From: Metellina segmentata
Taxonomy: Eukaryota; Arthropoda; Arachnida; Araneae; Tetragnathidae
DNA: 64,000 nt
Assembly (NCBI GenBank): GCA_947359465.1
Contig: OX375879.1
Coordinates: forward strand, 91,562,578 to 91,626,577
Direction: 5' to 3'
The notes under the pieces are model-generated. The model had not been told where the DNA came from, ran no database searches, and saw nothing but the letters and a program-made list of their open reading frames with translations. Both the position numbers and the translations under genes were made by a program. Every line of letters starts with the position of its first letter. The stretch's first letter is position 1. Shown here piece by piece: positions 1 through 11,163 of this stretch.

Positions 1-52
1 ATTTTGGAACTAGTAAAAAAAAAAAAATTTTTTTAATGTTTACTTTTCCAAG

Positions 53-237
53 TGACACGCTCGAACATAACTCAGAAAATTCAGTTCGAGTATAGACCCG
101 AAATTTTTCTTGTGTGTCAAGTGACAGACCCGGATGATTCGAACATCGGACTCGATCCCCTGAACATTTATCGTTTGCCACAGACCATCTCATCAGAGCA
201 GCCCTTGTATGTACCAATAAGAGGGTTAAAAAGTTAA
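53..237 (+). CDS. candidate terminal exon, unknown protein
   Basis: Seen: a pyrimidine-rich stretch ending TTTTCCAAG directly precedes an open frame of 60 codons that ends in TAA at 235-237. The frame is read with two leading bases and ends ...PLYVPIRGLKS. The composition is balanced, with clusters such as VTDPDDSN. An ATTAAA hexamer lies about 75 bases downstream and could serve for polyadenylation. Inference: the last coding exon of a gene entering from the left. The opposite strand is also open over much of this stretch (a Cys-containing frame with a weak donor), so strand is not certain. No family was recognised. Confidence 0.3.
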
Positions 238-904
238 TCTCAATATAAAACATTGAGAGCAAAATGTCTAGATTTTTATTCAAATTGCAACTCGAATATA
301 TAGTTAAATATATATTAAAATTAGCAATCAGAATCTAAATGGAAAATCGAGCAATATGTGACACTTTTGTGTCTCAACCATACAAAAAAAAAAAACCCTG
401 TCTATAGAAATACAGTTTCCAGGTCATTCAAAAAAGGTGTATTATGGAATAATCTCCTTTTTTAACAAATATTAACTTTATACGTATTTAATGTCTTACA
501 CGTGGTTTGTTTCGATGCATTGAGGACAATGTTCCTAATTATGTTTAAATGAACAGTGTTGAATCATTTTCTGCAAAATTTCTTTTCTACCTAATGTTGG
601 TTTAATATAGCCGTAGATATATTTTACTACGTTGTTTCTAAATGAGAGAGAGAGGCGACGATTATTGATGGAAGATTTGTTCTCTTATTCCCAAAACAAA
701 GAATCATAAACCTAATTGCAACGTAGCATTATGATTCTTTGTTAATTAGTTTAATGAACGTTTTGGGCGTTGGTCTTGAATAGGAAAGGAACGGCTACAT
801 CTTGTACTGTATAAGTTTGCATGTAATTTAATGTATCCAAAATAGTATAGTATGTGGAAACTTTAGAATTTAGCCAATTTTCTCTTATAGCCAAGCCCCT
901 TAAG
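238..904. other. AT-rich non-coding stretch
   Basis: No exon, transposon end or tandem repeat could be supported here. A short imperfect inverted pair around AAAGAATCATAA (about 697-740) is the only visible structure. Confidence 0.5.
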
Positions 905-1095
905 ACTCCAAGAGGTTTTGAAGAGATATCTCGTCCATCAAGTTCTGCACAAATTTGCTAATGACGAGGTATCTCGTCACCAAGATATTTCCAATACTTT
1001 TATGATGACGAGATCAAGATCTGTATTCAATTAGAATTCAGTCAGTTTTCCAAATGACGAGGTACTTCATCGATTCAACCACTGAGAGAGTTAAG
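905..1095 (-). repeat. copy of palindrome-core dispersed repeat (minus orientation)
   Basis: Contains GAGATATCTCGTC at about 924, GACGAGGTATCTCGTC at about 963, GACGAGATC at about 1004 and GACGAGGTACTTCATC at about 1056, spaced 40-50 bases apart. The same core and the spacer words (TTAGCAAA, CTGACCAGATC) recur at 20.6-21.0, 23.3, 49.4 and 55.1-55.6 kb. The reverse complement near 1075-1095 resembles the TTTAACCCTC...GGTGGTTG lead-in found beside the 49.4 and 55.1 kb copies, which sets the orientation. Confidence 0.6.
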
Positions 1096-1208
1096 TGCTT
1101 CAGCACATAAAAACATGGGTGACAGACATAAAAATATCTTTTCCGAGCACGTTTTCACCAAGGAGATATAAACAGCAATACTTGTCAATAAATTCCAAAA
1201 GTACTCAC

Positions 1209-1290
1209 CAGATCTTGCTAATGACAGTAATCCAATCTGTAATCCAAAGATCATAAGCAACCACATGTTGCCTTGAGTCCAAAACCCCAT
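1209..1290 (-). CDS. candidate first coding exon with signal peptide
   Basis: Seen on the minus strand: an ATG at 1290 opens 27 codons plus one base, followed by the donor CTG|GTGAGTAC. The peptide starts MGFWTQGN and continues into a hydrophobic run (WLLMIFGLQIGLLSL) ending in small and polar residues (ARS), the shape of a secretory signal peptide. Its start codon lies 155 bases from the oppositely oriented start at 1445, so the two would share a promoter. Phase 1 at the donor. No matching second exon could be identified between 1 and 1208, so the gene must continue off the left edge. No family recognised; secretion is inferred from the N-terminus only. Confidence 0.45.
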
Positions 1291-1444
1291 ATTTACAAGA
1301 AACCTATATACAGAACGTCCAGCTTCTGAAGACAGTCACCAAATCGCTCACACACCCATTGGAACAAGGTCCAGTGGACGCACGCAGGCTGGTAACCGAA
1401 AAAAAAACGTATACCAGTATACTATTTTTCTTCTTCGGCTCGAA
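1291..1444. promoter_or_regulatory. putative divergent promoter / 5' UTRs
   Basis: The 154 bases between two outward-facing candidate start codons. They hold an inverted CCAAT box (CCCATTGG, about 1352-1359), a GC-richer patch around 1365-1395 and a small dyad GTATAC-C-AGTATAC near 1410-1423. No clear TATA box. The assignment depends on both flanking exons being real. Confidence 0.35.
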
Positions 1445-1545
1445 ATGTCATCAAAACTCGTCAACCCACTGTTTCATCGTAGTGCGTGGGGTGCTCACGA
1501 CGTCTCAACAACTTCTGCTCAGCTGCCCGATATTCGGCGGGACAG
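1445..1545 (+). CDS. candidate first coding exon, unknown protein
   Basis: Seen: ATG in the context CGAAATGTC opens 33 codons plus two bases and stops at the consensus donor GACAG|GTGAGTG. The peptide begins MSSKLVNPLFHRSAWGAHDV and continues with TTSAQLPDIRRD; there is no signal peptide or membrane segment. The block is less AT-rich than its surroundings. The exon ends in phase 2, and the next candidate exon at 2106-2140 completes the codon as Ser and stays open. Inference: start of a gene running right, possibly through most of the window. No family recognised. Confidence 0.5.
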
Positions 1546-2105
1546 GTGAGTGACTTCGATTCTCGTTCTTGGCTCCAGCGATTGGTTGAAAGTTCCGTGA
1601 CGTATCCAATCCCCTTTTCTTCCCAAACGGTACCCTCTGGTCATAATAAGCACAACAGGTTTCTTTTTTAACGTGGATCGAAGCGAGTGCGTAAATAACG
1701 GCTCTTTTCTTTTTCGCCCTTTTACCTGCCTGACTTACTTCCCGTCTGTCTACGCATCCTTCTTTCGCTCTCATGGACATCCCTTTAATCCTCTAGGTGA
1801 ATAGCGGTCCTTGTGTAGTAGCCGGTGGTGGTCTTTGTTTACATACTCTTCCACTCCTCTGAAAGGAAAGTCCGCGAAAAGGTTAACGGCTGGCTAAATC
1901 CGTGGGACCTTACAAAGCCGATTGGGTGGAATTTATATGCACACAGACCTCTCCATCTAGCTACGAGAATGAAAGGTGTAAAAACAAAACCCCTGAATCC
2001 ACCGTTTTTATTCAGTGACAGGTGATTTACGATCTTCGGGGCTTGTAAGGCCGAGATTACCTTAAAGGGTTAACGCATGCGTTAAATTCTAAGCTAATTT
2101 TTCAG
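1546..2105 (+). other. putative intron 1
   Basis: Runs from GTGAGT at 1546 to the acceptor AGCTAATTTTTCAG at 2092-2105. Includes a pyrimidine-rich tract (about 1690-1790). Short open frames in it have no splice support and were not taken as coding. Confidence 0.4.
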
Positions 2106-2140
2106 CGCAATGCCGAACTTTTGGGTGGTAATTATGAAGG
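2106..2140 (+). CDS. candidate 35-nt internal exon
   Basis: Seen: CTAATTTTTCAG| precedes 35 bases that end at GAAGG|GTAAGTAA, both good splice consensus. Joined to the exon at 1445-1545, the split codon becomes AGC (Ser) and eleven codons follow, AMPNFWVVIMK, then one base of the next codon. Two strong splice sites, an open frame and phase agreement over such a short span support it, though a micro-exon cannot be proven from sequence alone. It ends in phase 1, and the exon at 55844 begins with the two bases needed (giving GCA, Ala). Confidence 0.45.
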
Positions 2141-2812
2141 GTAAGTAAATGTTATAAGTTCGCACGAATTTATAAAGAACATCTGATTGTAGTCAATGAC
2201 TCGAAGCGGGCACATAACGTATATGACTTCTAAAGGAATTGAGAACTTTCCAACTTGCCCTTGCACCGTTGCCTACCTCAGTAACTCCCCTTGCTCCATA
2301 AAACCCAATCCAGCCAACCTTCCCATACTTAGGAGGATTATATTGGACACTCTTCAGAAGATTATCGCTATACGAAGTGAAAAGCCTGGTATTTTGGACT
2401 TGGTCTTTTCACCTTGACCAAGGGAATTAGTAACAAAATTTTTAAACAGACATCATTAACTCTTAACCCTTATAGCATCATGAGATTTCTGAGTAGTGTA
2501 GTATTGCTTTCTTTCGCACAACGCACATAATTACGAATAACAGCTATTGATTAAAAGAATCCTGGAAGAGATTCTATTGGTCAAGACAGTTAAAACTTGT
2601 GTGAAGTCTTTCAGGGCAGAAGAACACAGCACTACTCACTTCTCTGAACTACAGGTAGCAGAATGAATACATGCGGGCGAACCCCTTATTGGGTTAAATG
2701 ACCCATGTGAAACTCCTGAAAAATGAGGAATAATAATATATTTTTCTCTTCAAGCATCCTTATATAAATATTTTCCATCTGTTCCACGCTATATTTCCAA
2801 CTTTTAATTTTC
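2141..2812. other. non-coding, nothing recognised
   Basis: Intron-like sequence after GTAAGT. A 73-codon open frame at 2196-2417 has no splice or family support. Confidence 0.4.
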
Positions 2813-3035
2813 ATGGTTGGATTGCGTTTTATGGTACAATGCACATATTTGGACAAGCTGCGCCAAACACAAAACAGACAACATCAAGTCATGAACTCAC
2901 GTGCAAGGAAAGTTTCGTTGATTCAGAAAAGAGAAATTCTGAGATGAATCAAACCTGAGAGGGAAAAAACCTACAACTCACAGGTTGCTATAGTAGTGGA
3001 TAAGCCCACTGAGACACAGTGGCCCCTAATTTTCA
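2813..3035 (+). repeat. dispersed repeat family R, copy 1
   Basis: Begins GGTTGGATTGCG and carries TATTTGGACAAGCTGCGCCA, then a run similar to AACATCAAGT and, near the end, CCTACAACTCACAGGTTG followed by CACAGTGGCC. The same order of blocks is seen at 58664-58885, and diverged partial copies at 4532, 4917, 7738 and 7794. No RNA polymerase III boxes or transposon termini could be made out, so the class of repeat is unknown. Confidence 0.55.
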
Positions 3036-3217
3036 AGGTGTTCATTAAAGATCAACTTGCAGAAAATATCTCGTTTAAAATATTATCAACATTAAGTAAG
3101 CAATCAGCATTGATGAATAAATTTTCTTAAAAGAAGTAAAATTGAAGCGATAAAATCTTGATACTTAGTCTAATTTTTTGTCGAACTAATTTTTTGACTA
3201 ATTGGTAAATTACTTTT
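3036..3217. other. AT-rich non-coding stretch
   Basis: Nothing recognised. Confidence 0.4.
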
Positions 3218-3303
3218 CACATTGGCCAACTATTGCTCACATTGTCGAACCACTGCTCGTATTGGCGAGCTAGTAGTCACATCGGTGAACTACTGCTCAC
3301 ATT
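3218..3303. repeat. 20-bp minisatellite, four degenerate units
   Basis: Four successive 20-base units starting at 3218, 3238, 3258 and 3278, each of the form CACATTGGCGAACTACTGCT with a few changes, plus a partial fifth. The period is not a multiple of three, so it does not encode a repeat protein. Confidence 0.7.
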
Positions 3304-4531
3304 TTCGTTAATATTATGAAGTAATGCATTACAAGATTCTGAATTTATGAAATCCGAACTTAAATGATTGATCAAGTAAGTGAAAATAAAATACGTAGAC
3401 ATTTCAGACAGTTCAAACCTGGTTGGAACTCACGTTGATTGTATTGTGGAATAATATGTGCACGACCTTCAGAGAGTTAACTTAAAAGTCTAACTCACAC
3501 TACTTTTCATTTTTTTTGCTAATATATATGGAGCAAATAATACACTTTAGAGGGAACGTCAAGCAAGTTCAACATTAATAGTTCCGCATAAAATAATACA
3601 ATACTATATCGATATCCAATCATGTACATATCTGCGATGAATTTTGAAAAGACAAAGAGAGCACAACACAACTGATCAATACTTCTCTTTCATTGTGTCA
3701 TCTTCAGAGAAAGATCCGGGAAACACAGGAGATGATGAATGGAATGAAAACGTGTCTTTAGTGTGCTCTAGGCTTCAAAATAAAGTTCCATCCAAAAAAA
3801 AGATAAGTTACCATTTTGGAGTCTTCAATCATGACAGTAATTGCTGAACAAGATTGCTCCGTTTTCGCTCCGTTTTCGCTACCGAAAATAACACAGATTC
3901 TTACAGTAATATTCCGAGTTCAAATTCGTGACGATTCACCTGTGTTAGTGTTCTTACTTGATATTTAATCATTAAGATCTCGATAAACAGAATCTAGACC
4001 AACTTCATAAGTCTGATTACGCTCAAAATGCCTACCATTATAACAGGACTTCTGTATAAATTCTCTTGCGAGACAAACACAAGTCAAGTAATGACTTGAG
4101 AGGCTTCTTCAGAGTGACAACATAGGCAAATCGGAAATGTCTTATGGTCCTGATTCATATCGCACCCCGGCAAGAAAGTGACACAACTCAAAAAATAAAA
4201 ATGTTGATGTTATGTCATTGAAAAAATACGTATGAGGTGCCCCAGCTTGTTATATTAATATTCTATAGAATGTAATTGAAGTTAGCACCATAAATACTTA
4301 TCTAAAATTTAAAAAATAAAAAACTATTTAAATATTTGTTTCATAGTATTCTTTAAGTTGATGTTTCTCAAATTCTGCAATTTTGAGCTGTGTCACTTTT
4401 CTTGACGGGGTACAATATGTTCCTTTGGCGGCGTCCTGTCTCAGTGTGTATACTCAATACACTAATATCCTTCGAGTTGTAGATGGTGCATGTTCGTTTT
4501 CTGTCATATACATTCCTCCCTTGGTGTAATT
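3304..4531. other. non-coding, nothing recognised
   Basis: AT-rich sequence. A 67-codon open frame at 3644-3847 lacks good splice sites and resembles nothing known to me. Confidence 0.4.
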
Positions 4532-4873
4532 GAGTTTAATGGTACGAGGTCCAGTTTAGTACAAGCTGCTGATCTTAGAATTGGGTCCAGACAAGATGTT
4601 AATTGTGTGTTCACTTCTTGATATGAAATATGAACATCACTAAAATTTAATAATATAATTAAAAATCGTTACTCTTCCATTTTGAAAACTCACTTGAATT
4701 TTGAAATTTGTTTAGTTAATAAATGTAATTCAGAAACTGAATAATCTTGTGTGTTTCTAGACATTATCACAAAAGACATTATCACATTACCGAAATAGTA
4801 GCTGTAAAAAGGTAAAGGCAAATTTATTTCGAATTAAAACTTATGTATGGTAAAGTGTTATTTGAGAAACATT
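4532..4873 (+). repeat. direct repeat pair, copy 1 (family R relative)
   Basis: About 340 bases, from AGTTTAATGG to GAGAAACATTTTT, nearly identical to 7794-8134. The first 60 bases (TTTAATGG, AGGTCCAGTTTAG, CAAGCTGCTGATC) line up block by block with family R (TTTAATGGCGCAAGG, CCATATTTGG, CATGCTGCGCCAG), so this pair looks like a diverged subfamily of R. Confidence 0.75.
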
Positions 4874-4916
4874 TTTCTCTTCTGTGTGAGTAAAACTTTC
4901 ATTGTGTGTCTTTTAC

Positions 4917-5000
4917 TTGGTATTTTATGTCTTGCATCTGGCGCAGCATGGCCAAATATGGTCCTTGCGCCATCAAACCCCAAAACCAACCAATCATCTG
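4917..5000 (-). repeat. family R fragment, inverted
   Basis: The reverse complement contains GGTTGGTTTTGGGG, GGCGCAAGGACCATATTTGG and CATGCTGCGCCAG, the 5' portion of family R. It lies head-on to copy 4532-4873. Confidence 0.6.
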
Positions 5001-5102
5001 TTCATTTATTTAGTAATGAGCACAGATTTTCCTATTAATATTTTAACTGGTTTGCTAATTCTTGTGTTAATGCTATTTCTAATTAGTGAATTCTATTCAA
5101 AT

Positions 5103-5938
5103 AAGCATGTGTGTGTGACTTATTTAAGTTGTATGTACTAACTAGAAATCACGAAAATCGACCAGAATATCAATATTTTTTTATTAATTCAAATATGGTC
5201 CAATACCTAAGCTTTCAAACGATGCAAAGATCTTGCAAATATTCGAAATATGTTTTTAGTCTTACAAAGGTTTATTTTAGGTACTGTCTCCATGAACATA
5301 CATGTTTCCAAAACTTTAAACTCGATTTCTGAAGAAGTGTGTTTTTGCAATAGGATGCTTTGTTCAAAACATAATAACTCCACAATGAAGCATGTGTGTG
5401 ACTTATTTAAGTTGTATGTACAAACTAGAAATCACGAAAATCGACCAGAATATCAATATTTTTTTATTAATTCAAATATGGTCCAATTCCTTAGCTTTCA
5501 AACGATGCAAAGATCTTGCAAATATTCGAAATATGTTTTTAGTTTTACAAAGATTTATTTTAGGTACTGTCACCATGAACATACATGTTTCCAAAACTTT
5601 AAACTCGATTTCTGAAGAAGTGTGTTTTTGCAATAGGATGCTTTGTTCAAAACATAATAACTCCACAATGAAGCATGTGTGTGACTTATTTAAGTTGTAT
5701 GTACAAACTAGAAATCACGAAAATCGACCAGAATATCAATATTTTTTTATTAATTCAAATATGGTCCAATTCCTTAGCTTTCAAACGATGCAAAAATCTT
5801 GCAAATATTCGAAATATGTTTTTAGTTTTACAAAGATTTATTTTAGGTACTGTTTCCAAAACTTTAAACTCGATTTCTGAAGAAGTTTGTTTTTGCAATA
5901 GGATGCTTTGTTCAAAACATAAAAACTCCACAATAAAG
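5103..5938 (+). repeat. 283-285 bp tandem repeat, three copies
   Basis: Three head-to-tail units start at 5103, 5388 and 5671, each opening AAGCATGTGTGTG and ending with ACTCCACAAT. Units 2 and 3 are almost identical; unit 3 lacks about 17 bases around the CACCATGAACATACATG block. The overlapping open frames of up to 162 codons here are by-products of the repeat: they restart in each unit in shifting frames. Satellite-like or a locally amplified sequence. Confidence 0.9.
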
Positions 5939-7737
5939 TATTATAATTATTTTTGTATCATTATGATCTATTTAATACAGTGGATGTTTTGAATCTCAAC
6001 CAGAGTAATTAGTAAAGAAATGGATTTTATTGATTTTTAAATGTAAAAATATTTTTAAAAAATGCTGATATTTTTACGTTTTCTTGATTATAAAATTGTA
6101 AAAAAAAAACTATTTCTTCTAGCAGCTTGATGGAGATTAAAAACATGAAAAATAATATTAGAAATAATTTCAGTAGAAATCGTCTTTTTGAACAAAATAA
6201 AATGTGAGATATCATGTTTCAAAAACATGCTATCTTTCTAATTATATCTTAATTAGATAATTAGTTATTTTCACCATCTGATTTTTTCTCCCTGAAATGA
6301 TTTTAAGAATACACCAATTACCTGTAATAAAAAAAATGAATTTTTAAAGTCAAAATTTAAAATAATCTTTAAGTGTATACGCATGGATTTACATAAATTT
6401 AAAAACTTTATCTGAATTTATACCTTGATAAACCAAGTGTGCAGCTATTAAACAGTACAAATTATAACTAATCAAACGCATGTAAATACTTTTACCAAAT
6501 AAAAGGGATTAAGCTATTATGTATCTTGAATTGTAAAAGTCTTCTAAATTTAAGACTAAACTATCACAACAATGTATATATTAGGCCAAGTTACCACATA
6601 AAACTTTTTGCACTTCCTCTCTTTAAATAGTAAATTCATAATTTGAATTTGTAGGGTTATTTACTGGAGTTTTTCAATGTCTACGAAAAAACTCAATGTA
6701 TTCTTGGTACCGGATCGGAAATCCTGCCAACAACAAGCCAGAAACCATGGTCGGTCTACATACTTATTACTGGAAAACAGATTCGATAAGTTTAATTTTT
6801 ACGTAAATAAATATTGCAATCATGAAATTTTTATAACTGTACACACGAGTTCAATCAATGCATTTGGATATCTATCTATACTCTTTATACAAGCGCTAAA
6901 ATATATTATTTTTCAACGCATTGCAATAACGTGAAAGTCCCTACTTTGTCGCACGAACATATGAACCCATTTAACACCTCAGTGATTCCACAAATCTTCC
7001 CTTGCAATGATTCAAAATAGAAAAGTAGGCTAACAAAAGCGATGGACACAGATTCACATTATTTTTCAAAAAAAGGTGACTTTTCTAATTAGCTCAAGTC
7101 TGTGGCCATACGTGATTTTCAGAATAAGTGTGTTTTGAGGACTTGCTGAATATCTAGCTCTCCACACGACTAAAGAAACCAAAAATATCTTCCATAAAGT
7201 ACACCAGACTTAACGCTTTCTCTAATCCTTGGTCCGCGGTTACGCGTCATTAGATTAAGTGAGGCTCTAATTGGTTTTTGAAATTCTTTGTTTTCGTTCT
7301 ATTTTGAAGTTAGGAGTGTCTGCTGCGTTAAAAGTTACTCTCTAGACGGTCAACGGTCCATAAATCATCTTTAAATAATAATATAACTACGTCTTCTTTC
7401 CTTTCCTTTTTTACTTTGCTTTTCTTTCAAAAACTCTCGAGGACAATTGAATGGTGAATGGATATTGTCGTGTTACTCTCTCAAACTGTATATTATTAAA
7501 CTTGTTTTCCTGGGTTAGACTAGTTTTTTAGATAACAAGAAATTCAGTTTCCTTCTCTGTTAATTACAGATAGTAAAATAAGACAGTATTTTTTTTCTTT
7601 TCTTTGAAATCTGAATAAATGAATGAATATATAATGTGTTTCTCAAACATATTGTTCCATTGTTAAATTTTGATAACTATTTTTAATTTACATACACATT
7701 ATTTTTGTGAAGTTTAATTACCAATAATATAACTCAG
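5939..7737. other. AT-rich non-coding stretch
   Basis: Homopolymer-rich sequence. No coding exon, transposon end or repeat structure recognised. Confidence 0.45.
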
Positions 7738-7793
7738 TTTGGCCATGCCTGGATCTTGTGCCATAAAAAATCTGTGAATCATTGGTTGTTTGA
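7738..7793 (-). repeat. family R fragment, inverted
   Basis: The reverse complement reads TTTTTTATGGCACAAGATCC then AGGCATGGCC, a diverged piece of the family R 5' end. It abuts the second copy of the 340-bp direct repeat, as an inverted R fragment also does near 4917. Confidence 0.4.
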
Positions 7794-8134
7794 AGTTTAA
7801 TGGCACTAGGTCCAGTTTAGTACAAGCTGCTGATCTTAAAATTGGGTCCAGACAAGATGTTAATTGTGTGTTCACTTCTTGATATGAAGTATGAACATCA
7901 CTAAAATTTAATAATATAGTTAAAAATCGTTACTCTTCCATTTTGAAAACTCACTTGAATTTTGAAATTTGTTTAGTTAATAAATGTAATTCAGAAACTG
8001 AATAATCTTGTGTGTTTCTAGACATTATCACAAAAGACATTATCACATTACCGAAATAGTAGCTGTAAAAAGGTAAAGGCAAATTTATTTCGAATTAAAA
8101 CTTATGTATGGTAAAGTGTTATTTGAGAAACATT
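7794..8134 (+). repeat. direct repeat pair, copy 2 (family R relative)
   Basis: Near-identical to 4532-4873 with only a few base differences by eye, 3.26 kb away. High similarity in otherwise unrelated flanks implies recent duplication or transposition. Confidence 0.75.
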
Positions 8135-9084
8135 TTTTATCAGTATACTTTACAGTGTAGGGTCATTCCATGCTGAAAGGGAAAAGCTTGAAAAAATAAA
8201 ATAATAATAATAGATATGTTTTACATAATTTTGGGTTTAAAAACGTCTGAAATTCTTTGGAAGGTAATAATTTTTTTTTTAGAATTTAGTTGAATTTAGT
8301 TAGATATTAGATTAGTTAGAATTTGGAATTAGAATTGGAAAAATGAAGAAGTGCTATGTAAGTTACTTTTTAAAAAAAATTTATTAAATTGAATTTATGA
8401 ATGACAGTTTTTAAAAACATTTCATGACTACAGTTATGAAAGGTTCTAGAAAGGAATGTTTATACTTTTCAAACAATATCGTGCTGAACAAAATGTTCAT
8501 GAACCTTTTCTGTTATTCCTCTTTACTGCAACGTAAGTTACTACATTAAATTTAATTCTGTGAACTTAAAAATATCATTAAGTTAATAACATTCCCACCA
8601 ATGTTTAGCTCTTTATCAGTTTGTTGAACAATTCAAGTGAGTATTTTGTTTTTCATTATTCTTTGCTAATATATTTACACTTCAAGATCAGTATATGTGT
8701 CTAAATGTAACGTAAGTTACCGTGTAACTCTGCCCTGTATATGGTACTATTAAAATACAAAATATTAAGTACAATTTTGCAATTTATGTCAGAATTCAAC
8801 TCTTGAAGACAACAGTTAATGACTTGGATTTTTATAGTCAATGGCTTTATTGATTATTGATCGGAAATTGAATGTCACTAAAACAGATTTAAGAAAAATT
8901 GTCTCATTTGAAATATTTTTGTTTATAGAAACAAAATTTGAAAGTAAGCTTAATTCAAGATGCATATTTATTAATGATGTCGTGGTTCCTACTATTCTGA
9001 TGGAAACAAATTCATCTTGGGTTCGTAACAATTACAATCAGGTAATCTAGATTAACCTATTTCCAAATAATTGTTATGTATATA
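8135..9084. other. non-coding, nothing recognised
   Basis: AT-rich. The word GTAAGTTAC recurs three times (about 8347, 8532, 8711) without wider similarity. Two opposite-strand frames at 8816-9050 have no support. Confidence 0.4.
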
Positions 9085-10038
9085 CTAAGAGCATTCCATA
9101 AAAACTGAGAGTGAATTTTGTACGTGTGGCAACATCGCAAAACTAAAAAATTAAACTGCAGGCGATTTTCTCAAACTATTAACTGTACAATTATAAATAT
9201 TCTAAACGGAGCAGACGATTTTATTTTCCTAGTTTCGTGCTTGTTTAAAGAACTGTTTTTATTTGCCCTACAGAAATATGAAGGTGAGTGATTCAAAGTT
9301 AAAAAACAAAATGCGTTCTGCCATAAAATTTTGCTATCATTTGGGCAAAACAGCTCCAGAAACAGTTAAGTAATGAAAGAAGCTTACAAAGACAAATGTT
9401 TTGGTGAGTCTACGATTTTTAAATGGCATGGTGATTTCAAAAAAGGACGTTTGTCTGCAGAACTAGCTCTTAAGCCAGGCCGACCAGAAAGTGTTGTGAA
9501 TGATTGAAATGCTAACACTGTGGGCAATCTTGCAAGAAAATCGGCGAATGACATGTGAGGAGATAACGGCATCAACTAATATTTCAAAAACGTCGATATT
9601 TAGCATTATACGCAACAGTATACAGCTTCGCCATGTTTGTAACAGGTGGGTCCCTCATCACCTAATAAAAGAACAAATGCCAACAAGAATTCACCAATGT
9701 TGTGAGTGGAAACAGATGCTTCAAAATGATTATAATTTCCTAAAGACTGTAATAACAGATTATGAAACTTGGGTGCATCATTTTGATCCCCTTACCAAGT
9801 CATCAACAAGTGTATGAAAACACACTGACTCTCCGCCTCCGAAAAAAATTCGACAAACCAAATCTACTGGAAAGGTCATGATGATTATTTTCTTTGATCA
9901 TAAAAGTGTAATCTATCAGCATGCTGTGCCTTTAAAAACTATTGTGAATAGTGATTATATTTCAATTTTGAAACTTTTGCGACAACACATATCGAGAAAG
10001 CGACATGAACTGGTAGGGAATTGGACATTACATCACGA

Positions 10039-11163
10039 CAGGGCCACCCATAAGGGGGGACATACCGACAAATGTCGGGGGCCCGGACGTTTAAGGGGCT
10101 AAATAGACAGCTTCTATTATGGGTATAGATGTAGAATTCTACAAAAAAAAGAGGACAGAAAAGGAAGCTTTTTTTACGAAAAAGGAAGTTTTTGAATTGG
10201 AAAGAGAAATGTCTGAAGTATTAGAAACCGAAGAAACTAAATTCAAAAGTTCAGTTTTTGATATAGTAAATCAATAAAAGTTTCTCAGTTAGAATCAAGT
10301 TATGAGCAAATGAAAAAAACCTAAGCAATACATTCGAAGCCATATTAAAAATAAATTATAATTCTAATGATCAACAACGCACTTAAAAAATTAATTGAAA
10401 GCTCTTCACATGATTTAATCCACAATCTCAGTAATGATATTCAGATGTTCAAGACCGTTTGCTAAGCTACTTTTTCACATTAAGCTAAGTTGGAAAATAA
10501 AGGTCTTCCACTCTCCCTTTAAATGATATCTATAGATTAAAATTGCAATTATTTCCCCAGAACTTTGTATAGCTTTAAGAATTTTGTTTTCTCTTCCTAT
10601 CACTGAGGCTTCTGGTGAAAGGATTCAGTAAACTATCTATAATCAAAAATCATTTACGATTTACTTTGGGCTTAGAATATTTTCATCTTAGAATATTTTC
10701 AATTGAACATGAACAGGCATGCAAAATGAGTTTCCTTTTTTGACGGCATCGATAAATTCATTAATTCGAATAGAAGATTTACTGCTCCCTCCTCAGTACT
10801 GCTAAGTTTTCGGTGTTTTGACTAGTCTTCAGCGTCCAATGTATGTTTTTGCATGGGTTTGTTACTATCTTTCTATAGAGATATTTAATTATAGTTTTCT
10901 GATTATACAACATTATCCTTATCGAAGTTTTGCTCGATTGCAAAGTAGCCACACTTCGGGCGCGTATAACACATACATATTTAATTCCATAATTACTTAC
11001 CAGTTCATTATTTTACTGTGAGTTTGCTTGTAGATTCCTGAAGTTGGGTATTTGTAAATATATGGATACTTGGGAAAATAAAAACTTCCTACACAAAAAA
11101 AAACTTAGGGTCCAGCGCGAAAATTTTGTCGGAGGGCCCGGGAAATTTATGGGGGTGGCCCTG
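10039..11163 (+). mobile_element. nested hAT-type element, non-autonomous
   Basis: Seen: an identical 8-bp target duplication CATCACGA flanks it (10031-10038 and 11164-11171). Its ends are inverted, CAGGGCCACCCATAA on the left and the reverse complement CAGGGCCACCCCCATAA on the right, with further matching blocks (CCGACAAA, GGGCCC). hAT elements make 8-bp duplications and often begin CAGGG. Length 1125 bp, too short for an intact transposase; only its C-terminal part can be recognised. Confidence 0.93.
10546..10830 (+). pseudogene. hAT transposase C-terminal (dimerisation) remnant
   Basis: In shifting frames the sequence reads LCIALRILFSLPITEASGER, then fragments like IKNH and IEHEQACKMSF, matching in order the hAT dimerisation block of the zinc-finger MYM/TTF-type hAT group (leucine-rich LRILxxLPxTxASxER followed by SIEHExA). 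Several stops and at least two frameshifts. It cannot encode a working protein. Confidence 0.8.

Noticed and set aside
5250..5992. Open frames of 105-162 codons
   Set aside because: They are produced by the 283-285 bp tandem repeat, overlap in different frames and restart with each unit.
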